A stretch of 64,000 nucleotides of DNA from Adiantum capillus-veneris (GCA_014529385.2 CM043942.1:57599340-57663339); one strand, 5' to 3'. Shown: positions 1 through 11,128, counted from the first letter of the stretch. Notes: a model not told the origin generated them from the letters alone. Program-made: numbers and translations.

Positions 1-601
1 ACATGGGATGTATTGTCAGAGATGATGTATGTCTGTTGAGGGTTTGCTGGGTGGGAGTCACGCAGCAAACAACCGCAACAGCAGTTACAACATACAGTGG
101 GAAATTTGTGGATGTATGACTTTGTGGGAAGTCTATGTACTGTCAGATTTACTGCAGCCTTTGTTGAGGGTCGAGTGAGGTTTTATTGAGCTGGGGGATT
201 CTCGAATGTTGAGATCCTTTCGGTGATACAGGTCTTGGAGCGATCCCTCGAGCACCCTTAGATAGCCAGCTAGGATGTATTGACTGTGAGTTAGACAGTT
301 GGGATTGCATCTTTGCTTTAGTGCCATTGAGGCATTGTCACAGTCTATGCTTACAGGACAGTGAGAGACAGTACAGGTGCAGGACAGGTTTACCCGCAGC
401 TTATAGTGTCAGAGAGATAATGTTTTTTGATCTGTTTTTAGTACACCAGAGACATTTTACAAAGGAGACTCTGCCAAAATTTCTACAAAATCTAAAGCTT
501 TCTTGATTCATTTGACAGGTTGATATTGGTTCAGAGGTCAGTTTACAGGGGAAACTCTGCCGAATTTTTCCTAGGAAAGTAAACTACTGTGAAGTGTAGC
601 T
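1..601 (+). other. Copia C1 untranslated leader
   Basis: This is leader between the off-window 5' LTR/PBS and the gag ATG. It matches, in inverted orientation, the leaders of C2 (about 6066-6690) and C3 (about 28796-29370). No ORF here is conserved between copies, so it is read as non-coding. Confidence 0.8.
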
Positions 602-1648
602 ATGGCTGGATCACAGGACACCGCTCTTTACAATATCAAGAAGCTGGATGGAACCAATTTCCCATTGTGGAAGAAGCAGATTTGGCACGTGTTGGTACAA
701 AAGAAGCAGATAAAGCCTATAAAGCTCAAGGCGATAAAACCAGAAGATATGGAAGAAGATGAATGAAGCGAAATGGATGAATTGGCACTTTCTACCATTA
801 TGCTGACTTTGGCAGAAAGCGTTTACTCGAATGTAGCAGACGAGATGTCGGCTTATCAAGCATGGTTAAAGCTGAGTGATCTTTATGAGAAGCAGAGTGC
901 AGCTTCACAGGTATACTGGCTTAAGAAGCTTGTTGACTTGAAGATGAAAGAAGGGACACCTATGTCCAATCATCTAAATGAATTCAACACAATCTACAAT
1001 CAGTTGTCAGCTCAAGGTTTCAAGTTTGATGAACATGCTAGAGCTATGTTCCTATTGATCACATTGCCGGAAAGTTGGGACACTTTTCGCACAGCTTTGA
1101 GTAATTCTGCACCTCCAGATGGTTTGAATATAGCAGGTGTAGAAGGAAGTCTGCTTACTGAAGAAACCAATAGAAAGACAATGGACAAAGGCAAAGGAAC
1201 AGCCTTAGTTGTCAGGGGAAGGACCAAAGAAAAGTACAAAGGTGGAAAGAGGAATCAGTCTCGTAGCAAGTCCCACTGTGCTAAAGGCAAGAGTGACATA
1301 GAATTCTACCATTGTGGCAAGAAGGGTCACATGAAAAGAGACTGCAGAGAATGGAATGCAGAAAAAGGCAAAGAGAAAGCTGAAGACCATGGTGAGAAGA
1401 ACAAGTCCTCAGTGAAGATTCAAGAAATAAATATGACAAACACTGTTGCACAGGATGACAGTCTAGTGTCAGGAGACATCTACTTCTTGAAGAATACAAT
1501 GGACTCAGCTCTTCTTACAGCATCTGATAGAAATGCACTGAGTGACTGGATTATAGACTCAGGGGCATCACTTCATGTGTCTCCAAACAAGGAGTGGTTT
1601 ACCTCTTATGTGACCACTAAAGATCATGTTCGGCTAGTCAATGGGTAG
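602..1648 (+). pseudogene. gag: Copia C1 gag and start of protease, interrupted
   Basis: Gag starts at the ATG at 602, in the same context as the gag starts of C2 and C3. The frame stops at 764-766, where the other copies have Trp (TGG to TGA), then continues in frame. A CCHC zinc knuckle lies at 1303-1344, but its first Cys is Phe (TGC to TTC); C2 and C3 keep the Cys. The protease active-site motif D-S-G-A is intact at about 1555-1566. The frame stops again at 1646-1648, where C2 and C3 read Gln (CAG to TAG). In this family Gag packages the RNA and the aspartic protease matures the polyprotein. This copy cannot make a full product. Confidence 0.9.
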
Positions 1649-2990
1649 ACATGTGAGATCTTAGGTGTTGGAGATGCTCAATTGCAGTTTCAGAATGGCT
1701 CTTCTTTCACGCTGAAGAATGTGAGACATGTTCCCGCAATTACAAAGAGCTTGATCAGCACAGGTTTACTTGATGATGCTGGCTACGTCACCACTTTTGG
1801 ACATAACATGTGGAAGATATCCAAGGGTTCTATGACAGTAGCACATGGAGTAAAGTCTAGAGGACTTTACATGATTTATGTATCAAATGTCTCTAAAAAT
1901 GTAATCAATGTAACCGAGCAGCCGAACGTTTCTTTGTGGCATAGCTGGTTAGGACATATGTCCAAGAAGGGAATGGAAATCTTGTCTCGTTCTGGTTATT
2001 TGCCTGGATTTTCATTTAATGATTTTGAATTCTGTGAACATTGTCTGTATGGTAAGCAAACACAGCAGCCACATAAGCATAGAAGCAGTAGAAGAGATAC
2101 ACAATTGGCACTTGTTCATAGTGATTTGTGTGGACCTATGCCTAACCTATCTCTATGGGGAGCTTCTTACTTTATGACATTTATAGATGATTACTCGAGG
2201 AAAGTATGGGTTTTCAAAACGTTTGTGACATTTGTGGAGAATCAGAGTGGCAAGAAGCTTAAATGCTTACGCACTGACAATGGTGGAGAGTATGTTTCAA
2301 AGGCCTTTCAGGACTTTTGTGAGTCACAAGGTATAAAACGTGAACTTACTGCTCCTTACAATCCTCCTCAAAATGGTGTTTCTGAGAGGATGAATAGGAA
2401 TATTCAAGAGAAGGTCAGAAGTATGTTGTCTAATGCACAACTGCCAAATGGGTTTTAAGCTGAAGCTGTATCAACAACTATTCATCTTGTAAATAGATCT
2501 CCTAGCAAGGTTTTGCAGAAGGATTCAGTGCCAGAGATAGTATGGTCAGGCAAAATGCCCTCATACAAGCATCTGAGAGTCTTTGGCTGTGAGGCATATA
2601 CTCACGTTCCAAAGGAATTTAGGAACAAACTTGAGCCAAAGAGTAGAAAGTGCATCTTTCTAGGCTATGGTAATTCTGGTGAGATGGGGTACAGACTTTG
2701 GGATCCCGAATCCAGAAAGGTTGTCCGCAGCAATGATGTTCACTTTAATGAATCCAAATATCATTCTAAACCAGAGAGGGTTGAGGAGATTAGAAGAGTT
2801 GTCTTCCAAGAGGATGGACCTGCACGTGCAAGACAAAATGTCAGGGCTCAAGAGGAGCAAGGGCAGGATAGAGTGGAACCACAGGTTGTGGCTGAGCCTG
2901 AGCCACCTATTGTGCGTAGATCTGGACGTGTCACACGACCTCTTGATAGGTTTTTTCCATCTATGAACTATGTCATGTTGACTGATTGCA
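1649..2990 (+). pseudogene. Copia C1 integrase, interrupted and shortened
   Basis: An N-terminal HHCC zinc-binding region lies at about 1936-2070. The catalytic core follows, with Asp at 2123-2125, Asp at 2276-2278 and Glu at 2384-2386. The D-to-E spacing is the normal 35 residues. The D-to-D spacing is only about 50 residues, and the segment after the D-D-Y-S-R-K motif looks shortened by roughly 15 residues compared with typical copia integrases. A stop at 2456-2458 replaces the usual Trp of the conserved F-W-A-E-A motif. The frame then resumes through the GKR-like C-terminal region with the F-L-G-Y motif (about 2660-2675). The protein would insert copia cDNA in the nucleus; this copy is defective. 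Confidence 0.9.
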
Positions 2991-4546
2991 ATGAGCCTTC
3001 ATGTTACAAGGAAGTAGTGCAAATGAAGGACTCCGAGAATTGGCAATTGGCCATGCAGTCAGAGATGACAGCTCTGCATAAAAACAAAACATGGAAGCTA
3101 GTTAAATTACCACAGGGCAAAAAGGCTCTACCTTGTAAATGGGTTTACAGTTATAAGATCACCGCTCATGATAGTCAGCCAAAGTAAAAAGCAAGGCTTG
3201 TTGCCAAGGGCTTTAAGAAAGACCAAGGCATTGACTTTGATGAAGTCTTCTCTCCGGTGGTCAAGATGACTACATTGAGATGCTTTCTTGCATTGGTTGC
3301 CATAGTAGATTTGGTGTTGCACCAAATGGATGTCAAGACAGCGTTCTTTCATGGTGATTTAGATGTGGAAATTTACATGCAGCAGCCAGAAGGGTTTGTT
3401 GAGAAAGGCAAGGAAGATTGGGTATGCCAGTTGTTAAAGAGTCTTTATGGCTTAAAACAATCACCGAGGGCATGGTACCATAAATTCCACAAGTTTATGC
3501 TTTCTCAAGGCTACAAATGTAGTGAGTTCGATCACTGTCTATATACAAAGAAGGCTAAGGATGGCAGTTGGCTGATCCTTATTTTGTATGTGGATGACAT
3601 GTTGATTGCTCGCAAGCACTCGGAAGAAATTTCAGCTTTGAAGTCAAAGATGGAAAAATCGTTTGACATGGAAGACATGGGTGAGGCAAGTCATATACTT
3701 GGTATGCGCATTGAGAGAGACAGATCAAAGAAGTTGATTTGGTTATCTCAAACAGAGTATATTGACAAGGTTTTGCAACGTTTCAATATGGAGAAGGGAA
3801 AGGCACTAAGTGTTCCATTTCCACCATATGTGAAACTTAGCAAACAAGATTTTCCTGTGTCTAAGGAAGAACAGGCTGAAATGGATAAAATTACATATGC
3901 GTCTGCAGTGGGTAGTTTGATGTATGCAATGATTGCTACTCGCCCAGACATTGCATTTGCAGTGGGAGTAGTAAGTCGATACATGTCAAACCCAGGCAAG
4001 AAACATTGGGAGGCAGTGAAAGGAATATTGAGATACCTGAAAGCTACAAAGAGTATGCGTATATTCTATGGGAGTCAGGAGCTAAGTGTAAAGGGTTTTA
4101 CAGACTCAGATTATGCAGGTGACTTAGAAAACCGAAGGTCTACGTCAGGGTATGTCTTTACATTGGCTGGTGGAGCAGTATCATGGCGTTCTAGATTACA
4201 AGATTGTGTTACTCAGTCTACTACAGAGGCTGAATATGTTGCAGCATCAGAGGCATGCAAAGAATCAATTTGGCTTAATCGACTAGTAATAGATTTGAGA
4301 ATCAAAGAAGAGATTCCTGTGTTATATTGTGATAGTCAAAGTGCTATACAATTGGCTCGCAATCCAGTTTATCACTCAAAGACAAAGCATGTGGATGTGA
4401 AGTATCATTTCATCAGGGAAATGCTCGAGGATAAGTAACTTTAGCTTGTCAAAGTTCACACCACAAAAAATCTTGCTGATCTACTTACAAAAGGACTTCC
4501 CTCAGAGAGCTTTGCGCATTTTCGCAAGAAGTTAGGTGTAGGGTAG
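2991..4546 (+). pseudogene. Copia C1 reverse transcriptase and RNase H, interrupted
   Basis: This is the RVT_2-type reverse transcriptase of copia elements. It has the W-K-L-V and K-W-V-Y motifs before a stop at 3185-3187 (Tyr codon to TAA), then the D-V-K-T-A-F-x-H-G motif near 3330 and the catalytic Y-V-D-D box at about 3588-3599. RNase H follows, with T-D-S-D (about 4103), T-E-A-E-Y (about 4225) and C-D-S-Q-S (about 4330). Two further stops at 4436-4438 and 4451-4453 interrupt the C-terminus. The frame ends at TAG 4544-4546 after the family's usual L-A-D-L-L-T-K-G tail. It converts element RNA to cDNA in cytoplasmic particles. It is clearly related to plant copia pol and is disabled here. 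Confidence 0.92.
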
Positions 4547-4624
4547 TACATCACTTCTCTACATCTCTTGTATATTAGCTTGTATAGTAGCTTCTGTCAC
4601 ACTCAAAGTACCACATTGGACTTT

Positions 4625-4635
4625 AAGTGGGAGGT
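4625..4635 (+). other. Polypurine tract of C1
   Basis: AAGTGGGAGGT directly precedes the LTR start (TGTTGGGG at 4636). It is the plus-strand primer site expected at this position. Confidence 0.8.
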
Positions 4636-4827
4636 TGTTGGGGTATAAAGCCCAATGTGATCGCCCAGGTAAGTGGGCGGGCTGCCAGGTATGTACACAT
4701 ATTATTTTGTAAAAACCTAATAAGAACTCACTATGCTCTACACATTACAGTAGAGCGAGTTCACCATATCGTCGTGCTCTTCTTCTCGCACTCTCTCTCG
4801 CGTTGCACTTCCGCTCGTACTCCTTCA
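4636..4827 (+). repeat. 3' LTR of copia C1 (192 bp)
   Basis: It starts TGTTGGGGTATAAAG and ends ACTCCTTCA, giving TG...CA termini. The same 192-bp LTR occurs inverted at 7163-7354 and 29852-30043. Confidence 0.95.
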
Positions 4828-6065
4828 CTACTGTCATAGAACCCTTGGATATCTTCCACATGTTCTATCCAAAAGTGGTGACATAGCCAGCATCATCAAG
4901 TAAACCTTGCTGATCAAGCTCTTTGTAATTGCGGGAACATGTCTCACATTCTTCAGCGTGAAAGAAGAGCCATTCTGAAACTTCAATTGAACATCTCCAA
5001 CACCTAGATCTCACATGTCTGCCCATTGCCTAGCCGAACATGATCTTTAGTGGTCACATAAGAGGTAAACCACTCCTTGTTTGGAGACACATGAAGTGAT
5101 GCCCTTGAGTCTATAATCCAGTCACTCAGTGCATTTCCATCAGATGCTATAAGAAGAGCTGAGTCCATTGTATTCTTCAAGAAGTAGATGTCTCTTGACA
5201 GTAGATTGCCATCCTCTGCAACAGTGTTTGTCACATTTATTTCTTGAATCTTCACTGAGGACTTGTTCTTCTCACCATGGTCTTCAGCTTTCTCTTTGCC
5301 TTTTTTTGCTTTGCATTCTCTGCAGTCTCTTTTCATGTGACCCTTCTTGCCACAATGGTAGCATTCTATGTCACTCTTGCCTTTAGCACTGCGGGACTTG
5401 CTACGAGACTGATTCCTCTTTCCACCTTTGTACTTTTCTTTGGTCCTTCCCCTGACAACTAAGGCTGTTCCTTTGCCTTTGTCCATTGTCTTTCTATTGG
5501 TTTCTTCAGTAAGCAGACTTCCTTCTACACCTGCTATGTTCAAACCATCTGGAGGTGCAGAATTACTCAAAGCTGTGCGAAAAGTGTCCCAACTTTCCGG
5601 CAATGTGATCAATAGGAACATAGCTCTAATAGGTTCATCAAACTTGACACCTTGAGCTGACAACTGACTATAGATTGTGTTGAATTCATTCAGATGATTG
5701 GACATAGGTGTCCCTTCTTTCATCTTCAAGTCAACAAGCTTCTTAAGCCAGTATACCTATGAAGCTTCACTCTGCTTCTCATAAAGATCACTCAGCTTTA
5801 ACCATGCTTGATAAGCCGACATCTCGTCTACTACATTGAAGTAAACGCTTTCTGCCAAAGTCAGCATAATGGTAGAAAGTGCCAATTCATCCATTTCGCT
5901 CCATTCATCTTCGTCCATATCTTCTGGTTTTATCCCCTTGAGCTTTATAGGTTTTATCTGCTTCTTTTGTACCAACACGTGCCAAATCTGCTTCTTCCAC
6001 AATGGGAAATTGGTTCCATCCAGCTTCTTGATATTGTAAAGAGCAGTGTCCTGTGATCCAGCCAT
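4828..6065 (-). pseudogene. gag: Copia C2 gag-protease, interrupted
   Basis: The ATG at 6065-6063 begins the same Gag as in C1 and C3. A stop near 5757-5755 replaces the Gln that precedes V-Y in C1 (CAG to TAG). Gag continues with a complete CCHC knuckle (C-Y-H-C-G-K-K-G-H-x4-C) at about 5355-5310. The protease active site reads D-S-R-A instead of D-S-G-A (Gly to Arg, AGG, at plus 5103-5105), which should abolish activity. A one-base loss near 5004 (gag-atc-tag) then breaks the frame. The homologous sequence runs on to 4828, where element C1 is inserted. Confidence 0.9.
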
Positions 6066-7148
6066 AGCTATGCTTCACAGTAGTTTACTTTTCTAGGAAA
6101 AATTCGGCAGAGTTTCCACTATAAACTGACCTCTGAACCAATATCAACCTGTCAAATGAACCAAGAAAGCTTCAGATTCTGCAGAAAATTTGGCAGAGTC
6201 TCCTTTGTAAAATGGCTCTGGTGTACTAAAAACAGACCAAAAAACAGCTGAAAAAACATTGTCTCTCTGACACTGTAAGCTGTGGGTAAACGTGTCCTGC
6301 ACCTGTATTGTCTTTCAATGTCCTGTCACTGTCCTATAAGCATAGACTGTGACAATGCCTCAACGGCAATAAATCAAAGATGCAATCCCAAATGTCTAAC
6401 TCACAGTCAATACATCCTAGCTATCTATCTAAGGGTGCTCGAGGGATCGCTTCAAGACCTGTATCACCGAAAGGATCTCAACGTTCGAGAATCCCCCAGC
6501 TCAATAAAACCTCACTCGACCCTCAACAAAGGCTGCAGTAAATCTGAGAGTACATAGACTTCCCACAAAGTCATACATCCACAAATTTTCCACTGTATGC
6601 TGTAACCGCTTCGGCGGTTGTTTGCTGCGTGACTCACAACCAGCAAACCCTCAACAAACATACATCATCTCTAACAATACATCCCATGTGGAAGTACCTG
6701 CAATGTCAGGATGAAATCTGGAATATCAAGCAGTAAACACAAGCTACCTGATGAACTAGTGGATGTCGCCTACAGTCTGTGTGTAGATACGCCCGTGTCG
6801 TATGTGAGATGCCTCCAAGAACTGTGAGCCGTCCTTCGATGTGTAGACAACCACAAATCAACACTCTGGGAGTGTCGATATCCTCAGCACCTCCAGTCGT
6901 AGGCCAAAAACCCCAAATTTACAGAGTGGGATCTGCACCCGTTGAGACCACGTAGTCGAAAATGGCCTGCGCAGACCTTTGTCGAAGCCGAATGGTGGCC
7001 GAGATGACCTCAGAATGAAATTCTGACAACACAAAGCCCATCGGGCTTTGCGACGAGATTTGGGGCCGTGTCTTTGCCTGTCGAATTTCACTCCAATCTG
7101 AGCTGGTGACTCTAGCCTCCTGCAGTGTTGCCCCGAGCCTCGATCTGA
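6066..7148 (-). other. Copia C2 leader
   Basis: This is non-coding leader between PBS and gag, collinear with the C3 leader (28796-29837). I see no conserved ORF in it. Confidence 0.75.
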
Positions 7149-7160
7149 GCTCTGATACCA
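7149..7160 (-). other. C2 primer-binding site (initiator tRNA-Met)
   Basis: The minus strand reads TGGTATCAGAGC two bases inside the 5' LTR end. This is the complement of the plant initiator Met tRNA 3' end, standard for copia elements. Confidence 0.92.
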
Positions 7161-7162
7161 AT

Positions 7163-7354
7163 TGAAGGAGTACGAGCGGAAGTGCGACGCGAGAGAGAGT
7201 GCGAGAAGAAGAGCACGACGATATGGTGAACTCGCTCTACTGTGATGTGTAGAGCATAGTGAGTTCTTATTAGGTTTTTACAAAAGAAGATGTGTACATA
7301 CCTGGCGGCCCGCCCACTTACCTAGGCGACCACATTGGGCTTTATACCCCAACA
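7163..7354 (-). repeat. 5' LTR of copia C2 (192 bp)
   Basis: It is the same length and ends as the C1 LTR. On the minus strand it runs TGTTGGGG to CTCCTTCA. Confidence 0.95.
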
Positions 7355-8128
7355 TGTGTTCCTTAACGCATGTTCTGACCATTCAGTGACTGCATTGTAC
7401 GTTGTCATCCATGGAACTCCCAAGCATATTGATTTTCTGATTTCTCCGTCTTTCATTACGAAAAATTGATGAGGACAACTATTTCCATCAAGATTGATTG
7501 GTAAGTTTACTATCCCTAATGTTGGCATTGTTGCACCATTTATTGCTTGTAGATCACATGTGGATTGTACGAGGGGTTCATCTGTGAGCATCTTGTAAGT
7601 GGAGAAGTTGACCGCATTGACTCTTGCTCCTGTGTCAATCAATGCTCGTTGATATCTGCCATGCGGGAGTCTGACATTGATGCGAACATCGATTCTTGTT
7701 TCCCATTGCTCATCAATTTGAAGTATAGACAAAGGAATTTGAGCCGTGTCTGCTGGTTGAGGAAGTCTTTGTTGTTGTAAGGTTTGTTTTCGTTTTAAAA
7801 TCCTGATTCTGGTCTCCTCCTGCGCTTGAGATTTTGTTTCCTTTGCTTTGTTCTTGCGCTCCTTCGCAGCGTGTATTTTGGCAAGCATCTCTGTGGTGAG
7901 TGGTATGTTGTATTTCTTTATTCTGCAACCACTAATCCAGTTAGGCATTTCCTCTCTCTCTAATGTCATAAGTTTAATGGCACCGCTAGATGATATGTCA
8001 TGAATCACATAGGGTCCATTTCCTCGCTTTTTGAGTTTCTGAGAATGTTGTTTCAGGGTATACATTAAGACGTAATCCCCAGTAGCAAATTCCTTGCTGA
8101 TAACATGTTGATCAAAGAATGATTTCAT
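7355..8128 (-). pseudogene. G1 integrase C-terminus fused to a second, 3' retropepsin-like domain
   Basis: The frame opens with F-F-D-Q-H-V...G-D-Y-V-L-M-Y, the end of the gypsy integrase. A charged linker follows (about 7930-7750). Then comes a separate aspartic-protease-like domain with A-L-I-D-T-G-A (catalytic Asp codon at plus 7634-7636), an I-N-G-A-T-M-P-T-L-G-I strand region and an L-G-V-P-W-M segment equivalent to the L-G-R-P-W/F of retropepsins. The normal G1 protease lies elsewhere (20.3 kb plus 12.2 kb), so the element has two. The frame is open to 7355, where copia C2 cuts it. The role is unknown; it could be a duplicated protease or a derived non-catalytic fold, though the D-T-G-A box is intact. 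Confidence 0.8.
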
Positions 8129-8131
8129 GTT

Positions 8132-8839
8132 TCACTTTTGCGTGTAGATTGATGCAACGGCTCTCAATCTAGTTTCATCCAATTTTTCCAGGACATCTAC
8201 CTGATTGGATAATTCATGGCCCGTCCATTCTAATTGTTTAGGGACTCGAAGCGTGGGGATAAGGAATTCAAGTGGCAAAATCGCTTGAATTCCATAAACC
8301 ATGTTGAACGGAGTCGTTCCGATCGATGTTTTGTAAGCTACTCTATATTCCCATAAAGCTGAATGAAACTTTTGATCCCAGTCAGCTCTCGATTCGCCAA
8401 CAATTTTGGTGAGAATTGTCAGCAAAATCTTATTCGTACTTTCGGCTTGGCCCCTCGCTTGTGGGTGGTAGGGAGCGGATTTCCTATGAATTACCATGAA
8501 TTCATCCAATAGGAATTCGATCACTTCATTGATCAAGTGAGTTCCTCTATCGCTCACTAGCTCAATTGGTAAGCCATATTTGGTGAAAAAGTTCTCATGC
8601 AAAAATTGTGCTATCGTTTTTACATCATTTCTGGTTATTGCTTTGGCTTCCACCCATTTTGTTAGATAATCTGTTGCCACAATAATGTATTGAGCATGTG
8701 TTTTATATCCCGGAGACGCTATCGGTCCTACAAAATCTATTCCCCATTTCGCAAACGCTCTTGCCCCCATCCTTGGCCTTAAAGGGCATATCATCTCCTG
8801 CTCTAGGAATTCTTGTTTTCGGGAAATCGTCACATCGTT
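8132..8839 (-). pseudogene. G1 integrase catalytic core
   Basis: This is an rve-type integrase core. W-G-I-D-F-V-G-P carries the first Asp, S-D-R-G-T-H the second, and G-Q-A-E-S-T the Glu, so the D-D-E triad is complete. It ends in a TGA just before 8128, after which the same frame continues into the C-terminal domain. Just upstream, near 8840-8860, the frame shifts within the H2C2 finger. It would integrate element cDNA. It is inactive as encoded because of the stops, although its active-site residues survive. Confidence 0.88.
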
Positions 8840-9469
8840 TCACAAACTCTTCAGCGTCATGAATAGTGTAGTCCACGATATGCCTACAATAAGAATTGCT
8901 TTGGCCGTTTTGTCAGCTGAGAAATATCCACCAGCTTGTCCACCGTGTGCTTGCTCTAATATAGGAATGTATTCTTCTTCAGTCGCGCACATTCGCAATT
9001 GATTGTCTTTTCCCCTCTCGTAAAGAGTGTCCTCAATCAGTACATAGTTTTCTGCCTCTTTCGTGATTGTTTTGATTTGTGATCTACTCATCCCTTCAGG
9101 CAATATCCTGGTGGTGAGGTATTCCACAACGTAGTTACTCCATTGGGGTGTAACAGATAATCTGAATAGAGTCGCGTGCTCTATTGGCTTTTGAAGCGTG
9201 CATTTAGCGCAAGATTTGACATGCATATGAACACTATGTCACATTTTCGGCCAATACACACCCATTCTCATCAATCTCTGATACAGCTGTGCATGCCCAT
9301 TGTGAATCCCCGTTGTTTGTACATGAGCTCGGTTTAGGTACAATTCCCGTTCACTCGATTCAACACAAAGCCTAAGGATTTGATCCGATCCTTGTTTGTA
9401 TAGCCTGCTCGCCAACATTACCAATGATCTGGATGCTGCAATGGTAGATGGTTGTCTTGTCAAATTCAA
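8840..9469 (-). pseudogene. G1 tandem H2C2 zinc-binding modules before the integrase core
   Basis: Two H2C2-like units are present in one frame. The upstream unit (about 9390-9190) has the paired His of A-H-V-Q-T-T-G-I-H-N-G-H, then W-P-K-M, a stop at 9241-9239, and C-A-K-C. A spacer with the Q-W-S-N-Y-V segment follows. The downstream unit (about 9000-8820) has A-H-G-G-Q-A-G-G-Y-F and a damaged Cys pair. Element G2 has only the second type, preceded by a matching E-W-S-E-N-I-V spacer. The first unit is therefore extra. These fingers normally help the integrase bind cDNA ends. Confidence 0.75.
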
Positions 9470-11128
9470 TTACCCGATAGTCAGCAAAGGAATTACATCC
9501 TTGCTCCATCTTGGAACCATTTTTATGTTGAAAAGATATGCATTTGGGAAATCATCATCAACTACTACGGGTTTTCTCCATGCATCATTCTAGATAAATG
9601 ATCCGATCTTTGGTGTGTAGTTCCTTTTTTGACTACTCAAGAAGTATGATGAACCATCAAACAATTCTCCCCGTACTGCAAGGTTTGTTTACTAAGTACA
9701 TCAGTGCTTGGTGATCAACGAAGAATACAAATTTATTGGAAAGTAAGTAGTGTCTAAACTTTTTTACCGCATAGACCATACCCAATTCCTCCCTCTCCGT
9801 TGTCATGTAATTCTTCTCTGCATTGTTCAGTTGTCTACTAGAGTAACTTATTGGAAAATCCATGTTGTTCTCTCCAGGTTATGCAACTATGCATCCTATT
9901 GCATATGCTGATGCATCTACGTGGATGTGAAATATCCTTTCCCAATCCGGAGCCTTCAAAATTGGAGCAGAAATTAACCTCTGCTTCAAAGTTTGAAAAG
10001 CTTCCTCGCACTCCTCTGTCCACTCAAATTTAGTTATCAACGCGTAAAGTGGTTTTGCAATTATAGCGTATAAGTAGATAAATCTGCGATAATATCCACA
10101 ATGGCCCATAAATGCCTGAACCTCTTTCACCTTTACTGGTCATGGTAGATCAACAATGACGCTGATCTTCTCCATGTCTGTCGAAATACCGTTTTTGGAA
10201 ACTATATATCCCAATATTTTGCCCTGTCTTACCATGAAGACACATTTCTCTGGATTCAGGCAAATCCGTTACAATCTGTATTTTTCGAACACCTTGGTCA
10301 AGTGCTCTATGTGCTCCAATCTGACAAGAGAGTAAACACACAGGTCATCCATGTAAATTTCTAAGAACTGTCTTAGATATTCTTTAAAAGCATGAGCCAT
10401 CAGCCTTTGAAACGTGGCTGGTGCATTTGTTAAGCCAAAAGCCATTACCAGGAATGCAAAAATACCCCATTCAGTTGCAAAAGCCGTTTTGTGCTGATCC
10501 TCTGGCTTTATTGCGAGTTGGTTGTAACCCAAAAATCCATCTAAGAAGCTATAAGCCTCTTTGCCTGCCACCCTTTCTATTACATGATCAGTAATGGGTA
10601 GGGGATAGTTGTCCCGAATCATAGCCACGTTTACTTTCTTAAGATTGACGCACACTCTTAACTTTCCGTTTTTCTTCGGGACCACCACAATCGGTGAAAC
10701 CCAATCGGTGTGCTCAATTTCATAAATAAACTCTGTCTCCTTAAGTTTATCTATCTCCTCCTTGATCTTTTTCGGAAACGTTTCATTGTAAGTATAGAGA
10801 CGTTGTCTGCTGGGTTTGGCGTCGTTCTTAAGGGGTATTGTGTGTTGACATATACTTGGATCCACCCCCTTAAGATATTTGTATGACCATGCAAACACAT
10901 CTCTATATTGTTAAGAATAGCTACCAAAAGCTTTTCCTCTTCTTCAATAAGATCCGTGGCAATATATACAGGTTTTGGATCTTCTCCTAGCCCCGATAGA
11001 TCTATTCGTTTGGCTTTTTCAGGACCGTCGTACGATGTACCCAGTTCCTTCAATTCTCTCATTGGTTGTTGCACTATGATTTTCCTATCTTGTATGGTAT
11101 ATTTCTTATAATGGGACGGTGCATCCAT
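9470..11128 (-). pseudogene. G1 reverse transcriptase and RNase H, interrupted
   Basis: The N-terminal part (11128-10910) ends in a frameshift near 10905. RT continues from 10898 with V-S-P-I-V-V-V-P-K-K-N-G-K-L-R-V-C, S-F-L-D-G, a Y-M-D-D-L-C-V-Y catalytic box and the F-G-L-T-N-A-P-A-T-F-Q-R motif. After stops at 10269-10271 and near 10142, the RT thumb and RNase H follow in the same frame (H-V-D-A-S catalytic Asp near 9925; T-T-E-R-E; V-D-H-Q-A-L near 9710). A stop at 9879-9881 reads TAA for CAA. A further frameshift lies between 9657 and 9469. The C-V-N-L-K-K motif has Asn where G2 has Asp. Confidence 0.9.

Larger units (their letters stand above)
1..4827 (+). mobile_element. Ty1/copia element C1, 5' LTR outside window
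   Basis: The element holds leader, gag, protease, integrase, reverse transcriptase and RNase H in copia order (integrase before RT), then a polypurine tract and a 192-bp 3' LTR. The 5' LTR is beyond the left edge: base 1 already lies in the leader, as alignment with copies C2 and C3 shows. It is inserted in opposite orientation into copia copy C2, whose internal sequence resumes at 4828. A 5-bp target duplication would be CTACT (4828-4832); its partner lies off-window. Several stop codons make it non-autonomous. Confidence 0.93.
4828..7354 (-). mobile_element. Copia element C2 (5' part), same family as C1
   Basis: Read on the minus strand it holds 5' LTR (7354-7163), PBS, leader, gag, protease and the first residues of integrase, then stops at 4828 where C1 begins. 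The rest of C2 should lie left of C1, outside the window. It is inserted into the 3' part of gypsy G1. The sequence right of its LTR is TGTGT (7355-7359), the expected 5-bp target duplication; its mate is off-window. Confidence 0.92.

Noticed and set aside
1-7354. C1 and C2 as a single self-integrated (autointegration) product
   Set aside because: Both carry their own gag-protease copies with independent mutations, so insertion of one copy into another is simpler. The left flank outside the window would decide.
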